This document shows, one piece after another, positions 17,929 through 26,129 of a stretch of 64,000 nucleotides of DNA (position 1 is the stretch's first letter; each line of letters opens with the position of its first letter). Position numbers and translations under genes: made by a program. Below the pieces are notes generated by a model, which searched no databases, had not been told where the DNA came from, and was given only the letters and a program-made list of their open reading frames with translations. The DNA lies in the NCBI GenBank assembly GCA_964605235.1, contig CAZSBB010000030.1, positions 21,186 through 85,185 on the forward strand, in the 5' to 3' direction. Source of the stretch: CAZSBB01 sp964605235. GTDB lineage: Bacteria > Planctomycetota > Phycisphaerae > Phycisphaerales > Phycisphaeraceae.

Positions 17929-18849
17929 TCACCGCGGTGCATCCAGCAAGCCATGCTTCCGCAGGAAGTCGGCGGTCAGGTCCATCGCCTGCTGGAACAG
18001 CGTCAGGTCGTAGAGGAAGTAGCCATGCCCGCCGCCGGGGTGGGTGATGAGCTGGCAGTCATTGCCCGCCTGCTGCATGAGCTCGACAAAGCGCACCGCG
18101 CCGGCATGGGGCGTCACTTTGTCGTTGTCGCCATGCAGCACCAGCGTGGGCGGGAGCTGCGGCTTGACCTGATCCACCGGCGAAAGCTCGCGCCAGCGGG
18201 CGCCGATTTTCGCTTGCCCGTAGCCGTCTGCGGATGTGTCGATGACCGGGTAATACAGCACCAGCGCGTTGGGCATGCAGGAAATGGTGACGTCTTCGCC
18301 CGGCTCGTCGACGCCGGTGAACAGCGCGGCGCCAACCGCCAGATGCCCACCCGCCGAGCCGCCGGTGACGGCGATGCGCTGCGGATCAATGCCCAGTTCG
18401 TCGGCGTGGGCGCGCAGGTAGCGAATGGCGGAGCGGGCGTCGCGCACGCAGTCGAACACGCTGGCGTCGCCCGGTTTGGGGCCTTTCTGGCGGACGGTGA
18501 TCAGCCGATATTCCACGCTGATGCCGACCATGCCCAGTTGGGCGAAATGCTGGGCGAAGGGATAGAAATAGCTGGGGTCGCGGCTGGTCCACCCGCCGCC
18601 GTGGAAGGTGACGTACGCCGGCCGGCGCTGGGAAGGGTCGAAGTTCGCCGGCGCAAACACATGCAGGCTCAGCTCCCGGCCGGCGACGGTTTTGTAGGTC
18701 ACGAGGCGTGAAGGTTTCATCTGCTGCGCCATTTCCACGACCGGCTGCGGGCGCGCCAGCGCGACGCTGGTGCTCATTGCCAGCAGGAGCCCGAGGACCA
18801 GCGGACAGCGTAACCGGGCAGGCGCAGCAGGGGCAGGATGCTGGGGCAC
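17929..18849 (-). CDS. Secreted alpha/beta-hydrolase (esterase/lipase-like)
   Basis: A 306-residue exported serine hydrolase of the BD-FAE/HSL type. HGGGWTSRDPS is the oxyanion-hole motif, GGSAGGHL holds the nucleophile Ser, LHGDNDKVTP the Asp, and HPGGGHGY the His. The GTG at 18849 is preferred: it begins a signal peptide (VLGLLLAMSTSVALA) and lies seven bases after the stop of the upstream prepilin-like gene, whose last bases provide GGGTGA as a ribosome site. The longer frame from 18948 would overlap that gene by 92 bases. Likely removes acyl groups from glycans; translationally linked to the prepilin-like gene. Confidence 0.85.
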   Translation of the reverse strand: MPQHPAPAAPARLRCPLVLGLLLAMSTSVALARPQPVVEMAQQMKPSRLVTYKTVAGRELSLHVFAPANFDPSQRRPAYVTFHGGGWTSRDPSYFYPFAQHFAQLGMVGISVEYRLITVRQKGPKPGDASVFDCVRDARSAIRYLRAHADELGIDPQRIAVTGGSAGGHLAVGAALFTGVDEPGEDVTISCMPNALVLYYPVIDTSADGYGQAKIGARWRELSPVDQVKPQLPPTLVLHGDNDKVTPHAGAVRFVELMQQAGNDCQLITHPGGGHGYFLYDLTLFQQAMDLTADFLRKHGLLDAPR

Positions 18850-18856
18850 GGCTGCT

Positions 18857-19609
18857 TCACCCGGGCGGGATGTCGCCGATGTTGTACAGGCGTTGGAAGT
18901 TGGCTTCGCCGGTGTCGATCTGCGGGCGTCGAGCTTCGGCGTGGCCATCCCAGTACATCATGTTGGTGGACGCCTGATGGCGGAAGGCATAGGCGGTGCT
19001 CGCGGAGGCGGCGTCGTCGAGGTCGCCCAGGTAGTAGGTCCAGTTGGGCGAGGAGGCGTCGATGTCCGCCACGAGTCCCGCCTTGCTGGTTCGGCCGTGC
19101 AGTTCATCGCTGCGTGGGCCCAGCGACCACCCCTTGCGGGGGCGGCCATAGGCGGTGGAGCTGTTGGCGACGGTGAAGTTCAGGGCATACGAGCCGCGCA
19201 CATTTTCCCAGCGCCAGAAGGGCTGGTTGAGCACGATCGAGGCGCCGACTTCGCTGGGGCAGCGCAGCACCACGTAGGACTGAATGGTTTTGTCGTTGCC
19301 GTTGGACGCGTTGACGCCGGTGTAGGTCGCCAGGTTGCCGATGCCGCCGCCTGCGCCGAGGATTTCGTACCAGTTGCCGGTCCAGCGATTCTTGGCGCTG
19401 GGGAAGTAGTCGTTGAACGACTGGGCGTAGGTTTCAAAGCCGGGGCAGAGCTGTTTGAGATTGGTCAGACACTGCATGCTGCGGGCGGCGGCGCGGGCGC
19501 TGCTGAGGGCGGGCAGCAGAATCGCCACGAGCAGACCAATGATGGAAATGACCACCAGCAGTTCGATCAAGGTGAATGCCCCGGAGCGGTGTGACTGGGC
19601 GGTTCGCAT
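18857..19609 (-). CDS. Prepilin-type protein with H-X9-DG motif
   Basis: A 250-residue planctomycetal pseudopilin-like protein. MRTAQSHRSGAFTLIELLVV gives the prepilin leader, with Glu at +5 after the cleavage site, then a hydrophobic helix to ALSSARAAARSMQCLTNLKQL. Near residue 220 His is followed by nine residues and Asp-Gly (HQASTNMMYWDGH), the H-X9-DG processing-associated motif. The ATG at 19609 has GGAG seven bases upstream; an in-frame ATG at 19663 is less likely. It is followed immediately by the esterase gene and is downstream of the GntR/LacI regulator at 19907, repeating the regulator/prepilin association seen at the left end. Confidence 0.88.
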   Translation of the reverse strand: MRTAQSHRSGAFTLIELLVVISIIGLLVAILLPALSSARAAARSMQCLTNLKQLCPGFETYAQSFNDYFPSAKNRWTGNWYEILGAGGGIGNLATYTGVNASNGNDKTIQSYVVLRCPSEVGASIVLNQPFWRWENVRGSYALNFTVANSSTAYGRPRKGWSLGPRSDELHGRTSKAGLVADIDASSPNWTYYLGDLDDAASASTAYAFRHQASTNMMYWDGHAEARRPQIDTGEANFQRLYNIGDIPPG

Positions 19610-19649
19610 GCGTGCACTCCGCGGCGACGCAGGGGTCGCCAAGACATTT

Positions 19650-19664
19650 ATTGAATAGATCAAT
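19650..19664. promoter_or_regulatory. Inverted repeat in AT-rich leader of the prepilin-like gene
   Basis: ATTGA-ATAGA-TCAAT forms a 5-base palindrome with a 5-base spacer, in the only AT-rich stretch of this gap and 41 bases upstream of the ATG at 19609. It could be a regulator site or part of the promoter (minus-strand TATTCAAT). It is not the same sequence as the heptamers near the first regulator. Confidence 0.3.
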
Positions 19665-19714
19665 TAAGTATATGTTTACGCCGGGCAGCGTCAAGCAAAT
19701 GGGGGCATGGTCCA

Positions 19715-19865
19715 GGGCAAACGCATGTCTCCCGGACGTCTTGTGCTGAACGAGCCCCGACCGTGAGGGAGGGGTGGTTTTCGTGGCGTCACACCGCTGC
19801 GGCTGCGCCGCAACCCCTTGCTGACGCGCGGGGCTCGTCAGAAAGTGTGGTGCATGCGTCTGCCC
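19715..19865. repeat. GAGCCCC palindromic element, copy C (reverse orientation)
   Basis: Bounded by GGGCAAACGCATGT (19715-19728) and GCATGCGTCTGCCC (19852-19865). The arm order is inverted relative to copies A and D: CGAGCCCCGACCGTGAGGGA comes first and GCAACCCCTTGCTGACGCGC then GGGGCTCGT last. It fills most of the gap 19664-19906. Confidence 0.8.
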
Positions 19866-19906
19866 TGCGGCATGGTCAGTCGCGCCGGGCTGTGGCCGCT
19901 ACTGGG

Positions 19907-21022
19907 TTACTGCGGGTCGTGCTGCTGCTCGAACTGGGCTTCGGTGATGGGTTCGATCCAGCGTTGAGCGGGCACTTTTTGGCGGCGCACCCGTTGGTCG
20001 ATGGTGTCGATCATCCGGGCGAGCAGGTCGCGGCAGTCGGTGCCGATGCGGACGATGGGCAACTTGCTGGCGGGGCGGTCGGGGAAGTTGCAGTAGCCCA
20101 CCACGGTCAGGTCGCGCTGGGTGTTGACGCCGGCTTGGGCAAGCCCATCCACCGCGCACTCAATCATGTGATCGTCGGCCAGGATCAACCCGTCGGGGCG
20201 CTCGGCGGGCTGGCGGTCGTACAGCAGGCGCACGGTGGCGCGGATGCCGTCGGTCAGTCGCGGCTGCAGCGGAATGGACCAGTACGGCTTGGTCACCAGG
20301 CCGAAGGACGACGCCAGTTTCGCCAGCGCGCGTTGCAGCGGGATGTGCATGTCCTCGGTGGTCAGCATCGCCACGCGCTGTCGGCCGGCGTGCGCCAAAT
20401 GCGCCAACGCCTGCTTGAGAAAGCTGGTGAGGTGGGGCGATACATGCGTCAACCCCGCGGTATCGGCACGCTGCGGACTGGCGGTGACCACCGGCAAATG
20501 CGGATCGTTCAGCAACGGCGACGCCAGCAGATGCGGCGCGGGAGCATCGAGCAACATCATGCCCGCCAGCCGGCGCAGGCGCGCGCGTTCCACCGCTTCC
20601 GCCAGCGCCGGACGCGCCGGCTCTTCCCGTGGGTCGAACCACAGCACGATGCGGCGGTCGCTTTGCTGGGCGTTGAACCGCTCGGCGGCTTCGAGCAGCG
20701 CACGATGGAAGCGCGCCCGGCCGGGGGTGCGGACAAAGGCTTCCGCCCGGCTCAGCAGCAAACCATAGTGGTACAGGTGCGGCGGGAACGCGGCGACATA
20801 CGTGCCATCGCCATGCCGGGAGACGACGAAACCTTCCTCGCCCAGTTGGGTCAGGCCGCATTGCACCGTGACATAGCTGGCGCCGGTGGTCTTGACCAGT
20901 GCTTCCCGCGACGGCAGCCGCGCCCCCGGCGGGTACGCGCCGTTGACGATCTGCTGTCGCAAGCCGTCCGCCACCGCCTGGCGCGTGATGCGGCTGCTGC
21001 GCGGCTGGGCGGTGGGGGACAT
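19907..21022 (-). CDS. GntR-family regulator with LacI-type sensor domain
   Basis: A 371-residue regulator with the same architecture as the one at 450. Residues about 12-80 form the winged helix (LRQQIVNGAYPPGARLPSRE, then KTTGASYVTVQCGLTQLGEE). Residues about 85-365 resemble LacI-type sensors, with RPDGLILADDHMIECAVDGL and DLTVVGYCNFPDRPASKLPI. AGGAGCT lies close upstream of the ATG at 21022. The prepilin-like and esterase genes lie downstream in the same direction across repeat copy C, so it may control them. The two regulators are clearly diverged and do not look like recent duplicates. Confidence 0.85.
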   Translation of the reverse strand: MSPTAQPRSSRITRQAVADGLRQQIVNGAYPPGARLPSREALVKTTGASYVTVQCGLTQLGEEGFVVSRHGDGTYVAAFPPHLYHYGLLLSRAEAFVRTPGRARFHRALLEAAERFNAQQSDRRIVLWFDPREEPARPALAEAVERARLRRLAGMMLLDAPAPHLLASPLLNDPHLPVVTASPQRADTAGLTHVSPHLTSFLKQALAHLAHAGRQRVAMLTTEDMHIPLQRALAKLASSFGLVTKPYWSIPLQPRLTDGIRATVRLLYDRQPAERPDGLILADDHMIECAVDGLAQAGVNTQRDLTVVGYCNFPDRPASKLPIVRIGTDCRDLLARMIDTIDQRVRRQKVPAQRWIEPITEAQFEQQHDPQ

Positions 21023-21041
21023 AGACAGAGCTCCTGGGCAC

Positions 21042-21055
21042 GATTATGAATGATC
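21042..21055. promoter_or_regulatory. Imperfect palindrome upstream of the GntR/LacI regulator
   Basis: GATTAT-GA-ATGATC, with one arm mismatch, lies 20 bases upstream of the regulator start codon. GntR-family operators are commonly short palindromes, so an autoregulatory site is possible. Confidence 0.3.
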
Positions 21056-21269
21056 GGGACCACGATTCAACTGGCGCGGTTGGTGGCGTGACCCGCCCAC
21101 CGGCGTGGGCGGCTCGGACACGCCGATGAACGCCGCACCGCTCCGATAACCGCCGATGCTTTATGCCGCATATCCGCATTCTTCCGCCCATACCGGTTAT
21201 GCCGCTAATTCCGGTGCTGCGGACGGCCGATAGCGAGGTTGTGACGACGAGGGTTGTATTGGAGTCGCC

Positions 21270-22157
21270 ATGACGTTGCCGCGCATCTCCATCATCATGC
21301 CCAGCTTCAACCAGGCGGCGTACCTGGAGCGCGCGATCCTCAGCGTGCTCAGTCAGGGTTACGCCGACCTGGAGTTCATGGTGTTCGACGCCGGCTCCAC
21401 CGACGGCAGCGTGGAGATCATCCACCGCTACCAGCGCCATCTGGCGCACTGGGTCAGCCAGCGTGATCGGGGTCAGACCGACGCGATCAATCAAGGCATC
21501 CTGCGCGCCACCGGCCAGGTGATCGCGTTTCTCAACAGTGACGACCTGTATCTGCCCGGCGCGCTCAATGCCGTGGGGGCCGCTTTTTCCGCGGATTCCA
21601 CGCTGAAATGGCTGGTCGGCGCCTGCACGCAGATCGACGCCCGTGACGCCACCGTTGGCCGGTTCGCCCACGCCCAGCCGCGCGATCTGGCGAGCTATCT
21701 CATGCGGTTATCGGGCATGCTGCCTCAGCCGTCGAGCTTCTGGGCGGTGGACCTGTTCTGCGATCACGGGCTGTTCGACCTCGATCTGCATTACAGCTTC
21801 GACTACGAATTCAACTGCCGGCTGCTGGCGCGCGGCGAACGTCCGGTGCTGTCCGAACAGGCGCTGGCGGCGTTCCGCATGCACGACACCAGCAAGGGCG
21901 GGACCAGCCCGCTGGGCTTCGGGCTCGAACGCATCGCCATCGCCCGCCGCTACGCCCATTGCCTGCGCTGGCGGGAGCGTTTGGCGCTGTATCGAAATCT
22001 TGGTTATCGCGAACGTAAATATGCCGTCGATGCGACCGAAGATAAATCAGGCGCTGCCCTCTGGGCGCGCGTGCTGCGACGTCCCTGGTGGCTGCTGAGC
22101 CAACAGGTGCGCCAGGCGCTGCGTCCAGGTCAGTTCCAGGTACGGAGAGCAGCGTGA
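21270..22157 (+). CDS. Family 2 glycosyltransferase
   Basis: A 295-residue GT-A fold enzyme. It starts with ISIIMPSFNQAAYLERAILS, has FDAGSTDGSVEII (nucleotide binding) and FLNSDDLYLPGALN carrying the DxD-like metal-binding pair. DRGQTDAINQG is a signature of a WcaA-like subgroup that transfers sugars during polysaccharide synthesis. GGAG six bases before the ATG supports this start. The stop codon overlaps the GTG start of the next gene (GTGA), so the two glycosyltransferases are translationally coupled and likely act on the same glycan. Confidence 0.9.
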   Translation: MTLPRISIIMPSFNQAAYLERAILSVLSQGYADLEFMVFDAGSTDGSVEIIHRYQRHLAHWVSQRDRGQTDAINQGILRATGQVIAFLNSDDLYLPGALNAVGAAFSADSTLKWLVGACTQIDARDATVGRFAHAQPRDLASYLMRLSGMLPQPSSFWAVDLFCDHGLFDLDLHYSFDYEFNCRLLARGERPVLSEQALAAFRMHDTSKGGTSPLGFGLERIAIARRYAHCLRWRERLALYRNLGYRERKYAVDATEDKSGAALWARVLRRPWWLLSQQVRQALRPGQFQVRRAA

Positions 22158-23485
22158 CCACGCTGGATGGACAACCCGGAGCGGCAACCCCCGCCGGCAA
22201 ACCGCTGGTGATCCCCGGCTCGCCCAGCGCCCTGCGCGAAGCGACGCCGGCGCCGAAGGTGTCCGCGCCCACCCAACTGACCATCCTCACCACCCGCTTC
22301 TGGCCGGATCGCCATGGCGGGGTCGAGGAGCACATGTGGCGCATCGCCACCGAAGCCGCCGCCGCCGGCACTCAGGTGCAGGTGCTCACGGAAAACCGCC
22401 TGCAACTGACGCCCACCGAGCAGCCGTTGCCGAACATCACCATTGAACGCGCGCCGCGTCTGGACCCGGGCGCCTTCTGGCGCTGGCCCTACCTGCCGCG
22501 CATGCGCTGGTGGATGAAGCAGCTGCGCCGCCACCCGCCCCTGGGTTGGATCTGGGCGGTCGATCCCCCCAGCGCCATGGCGGCGATCATGTGCGGCTAC
22601 GGCGCACGCACCATCTACAACCCGCCCAGCTGCTGGGCCGCCATGCATCGCGTGTATGAAGCCCGCCCGCATGTCACCACCATGCGCATCGCCAAGGGCT
22701 TTCGCGTCATGGAACGCTACGTCTACCACCATGCCGCCAAGGTCGTCGTCGCCAGCAAGGCGATCGGCCAGCAGTACGTCAACTTCCATGGCGTGCGCTC
22801 CAATGTCCACGTCGTCCCCCGCGGCGCCGGCGATGAACTGCTCCGCGAACTGCCTTCCACCAACGTGGCGCGCCAACTCTTTGGCTTCTCGCCCACGTCG
22901 TTCGTGGTCGGCTTCGTCGGTCGCCTCGATCCCTGCAAGGATTTGCCCCACCTCATCAAAGCCTGCGCCATGCCCGGCGTGCTGACGCCCAATGATCGCC
23001 TGCTGCTGGTGGGCGAAGGCCCCGACCGCGCCCGCGTGGAAAACGCCCTGGCGGTGCACGGCATCCAGGATCGCACCGTCCTCACCGGCGCGCTGGAAGG
23101 CTCGGAACTGCTGGCGGCTTACGCGAGCATGAGCCTGCTGGTGCTGCCCAGCGTGTACGAAGGCTATGGCATGGTGATTCTCGAAGCCATGGCGGCGGGC
23201 TTGCCGGTCATCGGTCGTCCCGGCGATGGCCAGACCAGCTTCACCTCCATGGAAGAGATGATCGAGCACGGCAAAACCGGCCTGCTGATGCACCCGACCC
23301 GTGAGGAAGACCTGGGCGACAAGCTCCGCTGGTTCCGCTATCACCTTGACCAGGCGCGCGACATGGGTCGGCGTGGACGCGAGCAACTGAGCAAGCGCCC
23401 CTGGCGCCAGGTCGTGGGCGACTATCTCGACATCCTCGCCGGGCGCGAGCCGCGTGCCGCTGAGCCGACGCGCCACGCGGCGTGA
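22154..23485 (+). CDS. Family 4 glycosyltransferase (GT-B)
   Basis: A 443-residue GT-B enzyme. The GTG at 22154 overlaps the preceding stop by four bases and has GGAG upstream. After about 35 low-complexity residues the N-terminal Rossmann domain begins (TRFWPDRHGGVEEHMWRIAT). The C-terminal domain contains VGFVGRLDPCKDLPHLIKA, LLLVGEGPDRARVENAL and the E-x7-E signature in YEGYGMVILEAMAAGLPVIG that binds the nucleotide-sugar. Probably cytoplasmic or membrane associated, in exopolysaccharide or lipopolysaccharide synthesis. A GGGGCTAA hairpin follows. Confidence 0.9.
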   Translation: MTTLDGQPGAATPAGKPLVIPGSPSALREATPAPKVSAPTQLTILTTRFWPDRHGGVEEHMWRIATEAAAAGTQVQVLTENRLQLTPTEQPLPNITIERAPRLDPGAFWRWPYLPRMRWWMKQLRRHPPLGWIWAVDPPSAMAAIMCGYGARTIYNPPSCWAAMHRVYEARPHVTTMRIAKGFRVMERYVYHHAAKVVVASKAIGQQYVNFHGVRSNVHVVPRGAGDELLRELPSTNVARQLFGFSPTSFVVGFVGRLDPCKDLPHLIKACAMPGVLTPNDRLLLVGEGPDRARVENALAVHGIQDRTVLTGALEGSELLAAYASMSLLVLPSVYEGYGMVILEAMAAGLPVIGRPGDGQTSFTSMEEMIEHGKTGLLMHPTREEDLGDKLRWFRYHLDQARDMGRRGREQLSKRPWRQVVGDYLDILAGREPRAAEPTRHAA

Positions 23486-23516
23486 GTTGCAACACATGAT
23501 GGCGCTGATCGGGCAA

Positions 23517-23546
23517 TTAACCCCGGGTCAATGACCCGGGGCTAAA
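23517..23546. repeat. GGGGCTAA-type hairpin
   Basis: TTAACCCCGGGTC-AAT-GACCCGGGGCTAAA. A near-perfect stem of about 12 pairs between the GT4 gene and the next glycan gene; no U-tract follows, so any terminator role would not be of the standard intrinsic type. Confidence 0.75.
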
Positions 23547-23607
23547 TGGTCGTGGAGCCGCCACCCGGTTTTCAAGCCCGTCGGCGCAAAACGTCGATCC
23601 AAAACCC

Positions 23608-24858
23608 ATGACAGCTTCGCAAAACCCCGTGGCGGGCGCTGCTGCGTCGGCCGGTGAAGTCACTGCGCCCCACGCCCCGGCCGCGCCGCTCTGGCGCGTG
23701 GAGCAACGCGGCGCGGTGGTCGTCTTTCACCACACTTCCGCCAGCGCGCCCCAGCCGGCGCAGTGGTTTGAGCATCTGACCGCGGTGTTGGAAACCATTC
23801 CGCAGGCGGGGCTGGTCGGCGCCAAGCGTTTGACCAACGACAACCACGTCATGGCGATGGGCGAGTACGTCATTCACCCCAAGGGTTTTCACAGCCACGG
23901 TCGGGGCACCGATCACCGCTGCTATCGCTTCCCGGTGGAAGTGGACGCCGTCTGCGGCGGGCTGTTCATCGTGCGTCAGGAGGCCCTGGAAAAAGCCGGC
24001 GGGATCGCCCCGGTGCAGCAACCGCTGGGCGCGCTGGAGCTGGGTCTGAGCGTGCGCCAGCAGAACCTGCGCTGCATCGCTGCTCCCGAAGTGGTGGTGA
24101 CGGATGAAAGCTGGCCCGCGCCCACGCCGGCGCAGGAGCAGGCGTTTGCCGCGCGGTGGGGGTTTGACTGGCGCTTGCCTGATCTGGATGACGTGCGCCA
24201 ACGCTACCGCAGCCAGGGTCTGCTGTGGAACGTGCATTTCCATGGCCAGTACCTGCCGTTTGAAAAGTACGACCATCGGCCCGCGCTGGTGTGGAAGAGC
24301 TACAGCGAACATGAAGTGTTTCGCCAGCGCGCCCATCACCTGGCGCAGGTGGCGCGGAAGATTTGTCCGCCCGGCGGCAGGCTCGTGGATGTCGGCTGCG
24401 GCGACGGCTTGTTCAGCCATCTGTACGCGATGGAAGGCATCGAGGTCATCGGCGTCGATCCCGAACCCCACGGCGTCGAGCAGGCGCGGGCCGCCACCGC
24501 CGACAAGCAATACCCCGGCAAAGCACCGCAGTTCCTGCTTGGCAAAGGCGGCAAGCTGCCCTTCGACGACGCCAGCTTTGAAACCGCCACGCTGCTGGAT
24601 GTGATCGAGCATTTGCCCAATCCCCGCCGCATCCTGTGCGACATCGCCCGGGTGCTCAAGCCCGGCGGCCACGTCCACGTCTGCACCCCCAGTTGGCAGT
24701 TCGGCGGCTCCTCCGACGCGGTGTATCACCTGCACGAGTACACCAAGGACGAGCTGGTCAACACCCTCAACGCCATCCCCGGCCTGGAAGTGGCCCACGT
24801 CGGCGCCATCACCGGCGTGTACCGCGATCTGATTGTGATTGCGAAGAAGGCGGGATGA
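23608..24858 (+). CDS. Glycosyltransferase-remnant / class I SAM methyltransferase chimera
   Basis: A 416-residue protein. The C-terminal domain (about 230-415) is a clear class I methyltransferase: LVDVGCGDGLFSHLYAMEG (motif I), LDVIEHLPNPRRILCDIARV, LKPGGHVHVCTPSW. The N-terminal domain (about 28-190) resembles only the second half of family 2 glycosyltransferases, including VDAVCGGLFIVRQEALEKAG; the first Rossmann half is missing, and where a DxD would be expected there is VVVFHHTSASAPQPAQW. It may be a non-catalytic glycan-recognition domain for the methyltransferase, or a degenerate fusion. The two glycosyltransferase genes immediately upstream suggest methylation of the same surface glycan. 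Confidence 0.7.
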   Translation: MTASQNPVAGAAASAGEVTAPHAPAAPLWRVEQRGAVVVFHHTSASAPQPAQWFEHLTAVLETIPQAGLVGAKRLTNDNHVMAMGEYVIHPKGFHSHGRGTDHRCYRFPVEVDAVCGGLFIVRQEALEKAGGIAPVQQPLGALELGLSVRQQNLRCIAAPEVVVTDESWPAPTPAQEQAFAARWGFDWRLPDLDDVRQRYRSQGLLWNVHFHGQYLPFEKYDHRPALVWKSYSEHEVFRQRAHHLAQVARKICPPGGRLVDVGCGDGLFSHLYAMEGIEVIGVDPEPHGVEQARAATADKQYPGKAPQFLLGKGGKLPFDDASFETATLLDVIEHLPNPRRILCDIARVLKPGGHVHVCTPSWQFGGSSDAVYHLHEYTKDELVNTLNAIPGLEVAHVGAITGVYRDLIVIAKKAG

Positions 24859-24909
24859 GCTATCAGGGGCGTGGTGCTTTGGGTTTGGCTCTATCCCAGC
24901 CTGAGCATG

Positions 24910-25149
24910 TCAGCGAAGACTTGGAAAAACCGACTCGATCAGCTCTTTCAATTTTGCGGCGCTGTCCTCATTCAACTGGATCGACTGGCTGATCTTGTCG
25001 GGAAAATCACGATTAGCTGAACCAAAGGTATCAATCTGCAGATAACGGCGATTATCTACGCCAAGAAAGTCAGAGATAGTGCAGCGTGTTGGCTTGTGAA
25101 TCGCCTGGCGTTCTTTGGTTGTTCGTTCGAATTCTTGAATGAGCGCCAT
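24910..25149 (-). CDS. Small conserved protein of unknown function
   Basis: A 79-residue protein starting MALIQEFERTTKERQAIHKP. The sequence is well balanced, with TRCTISDFLGVDNRRYLQID and the end SAAKLKELIESVFPSL, and resembles a family of short bacterial proteins sometimes mislabelled methionyl-tRNA formyltransferase-like. ATG 25149 is preferred over the first in-frame start at 25206 because GGGGA lies about seven bases upstream and the family starts here. The gene is visibly less GC-rich than its neighbours, suggesting acquisition by transfer. It is convergent with the methyltransferase chimera, leaving about 50 bases between the two stops. Function is not known. Confidence 0.75.
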   Translation of the reverse strand: MALIQEFERTTKERQAIHKPTRCTISDFLGVDNRRYLQIDTFGSANRDFPDKISQSIQLNEDSAAKLKELIESVFPSLR

Positions 25150-25190
25150 CGAATATTCCCCGTGTAGTTTCACCTTGCCAGCTATCCGGC

Positions 25191-25823
25191 TTACCGCATC
25201 ACCCACTCTTCCGCATGGGCGATAAACGGCTGCTGCTGCGGGTGCGGGCGGTTGCCGGGCAGGCTGTAGCGGAGCATCAGGGTTTTGCGGAGCAGGATTT
25301 GTTCTTTGCTGTCGGGCAGGGTCAGGGCCTGGCTTTCGCCGCTTAACCCGGTGATGAAAAGACGCAGTTCCTCGGGGTCGGCGGTGTCGTCATGCGGCCA
25401 GATCGCCACGCTTTCGCGGGCGAAGTCCTCGCCCTGGAGCAGTCGGCCGATGACCTCCGGCGGGCTGACCAGCAGGGGGTTCTGCTCCCGTTCCTTGATC
25501 AGCGTGAACGCGCGGGACGGCACCTTCTGCCCCGCGGTGATGATGCGCCCGGTGTCGTCGGCGACCGTCACGTCCGGGATGAAGAGCTGGTCGCTGCCGG
25601 TGCGGTTGACCACTTTGTAGGTCATGTACCAGTACCACTGGATCGTGCCGTCGAGGTCCGACACCGCCAGCGGCTGGGGTTTGCCATGGGTGAAGTCGAG
25701 CGTCCAACTGCGGGGGACGATCGACGGTTCCGGGGCCGCCTGCGTCTGGCGTGGCAGCAGCGCCGCGGCGCTCAGCAGCAACAGTCCAACCAGCGCGGCG
25801 CTCGTCCATCCCTTGCGCTTCAT
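25191..25823 (-). CDS. Secreted protein of unknown function
   Basis: A 210-residue exported protein. Residues 1-29 form a signal peptide (MKRKGWTSAALVGLLLLSAA, cleavage likely after TQA). The mature part has segments WYWYMTYKVVNRTGSDQLFI, PDVTVADDTGRIITAGQKV and LFITGLSGESQALTLPDSKE, giving a beta-sandwich-like composition. I do not recognise the family with certainty; similar small secreted proteins are seen in planctomycetes. The open frame continues upstream to 26975, but that extension is antisense to the GNAT gene and to repeat copy D. Start chosen for the signal peptide. Confidence 0.75.
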   Translation of the reverse strand: MKRKGWTSAALVGLLLLSAAALLPRQTQAAPEPSIVPRSWTLDFTHGKPQPLAVSDLDGTIQWYWYMTYKVVNRTGSDQLFIPDVTVADDTGRIITAGQKVPSRAFTLIKEREQNPLLVSPPEVIGRLLQGEDFARESVAIWPHDDTADPEELRLFITGLSGESQALTLPDSKEQILLRKTLMLRYSLPGNRPHPQQQPFIAHAEEWVMR

Positions 25824-25939
25824 GCAGCACCTCAACAAATTGCAGTGGTGTCGTGGCGATAAACCGATTACCTTGCACATTGTACGGCCGATCCCGCAGC
25901 CGGGACAGTCCCGTCCGCAGAATGTCGGGGTCAGCACAG

Positions 25940-26073
25940 GGGCCAGCGCAGATGACGCTGCTGCAACGAGCCCCGCGCGTGAGCAAGGGGTTGCGGCGCA
26001 GCCGCAGGGGCGGGACGCAGCGAATGCAACCCCTCCCTCACGGTCGGGGCTCGTTGAAAATGCCCGGTTGCCC
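25940..26073. repeat. GAGCCCC palindromic element, copy D
   Basis: The left arm begins ACGAGCCCCGCGCG at 25966, contains GGCGCAGCCGC, and the right arm ends CGGTCGGGGCTCGT at 26054. The outer boxes are degenerate (GGCCAGCGCAGATG left, GCCCGGTTGCCC right). It lies in the divergent gap between the secreted-protein gene and the GNAT gene. Confidence 0.75.
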
Positions 26074-26129
26074 TGGTGTGCCAACCATGATCCGGAACCT
26101 GATCCAGCACTAATCCTGCGACCTACGCC

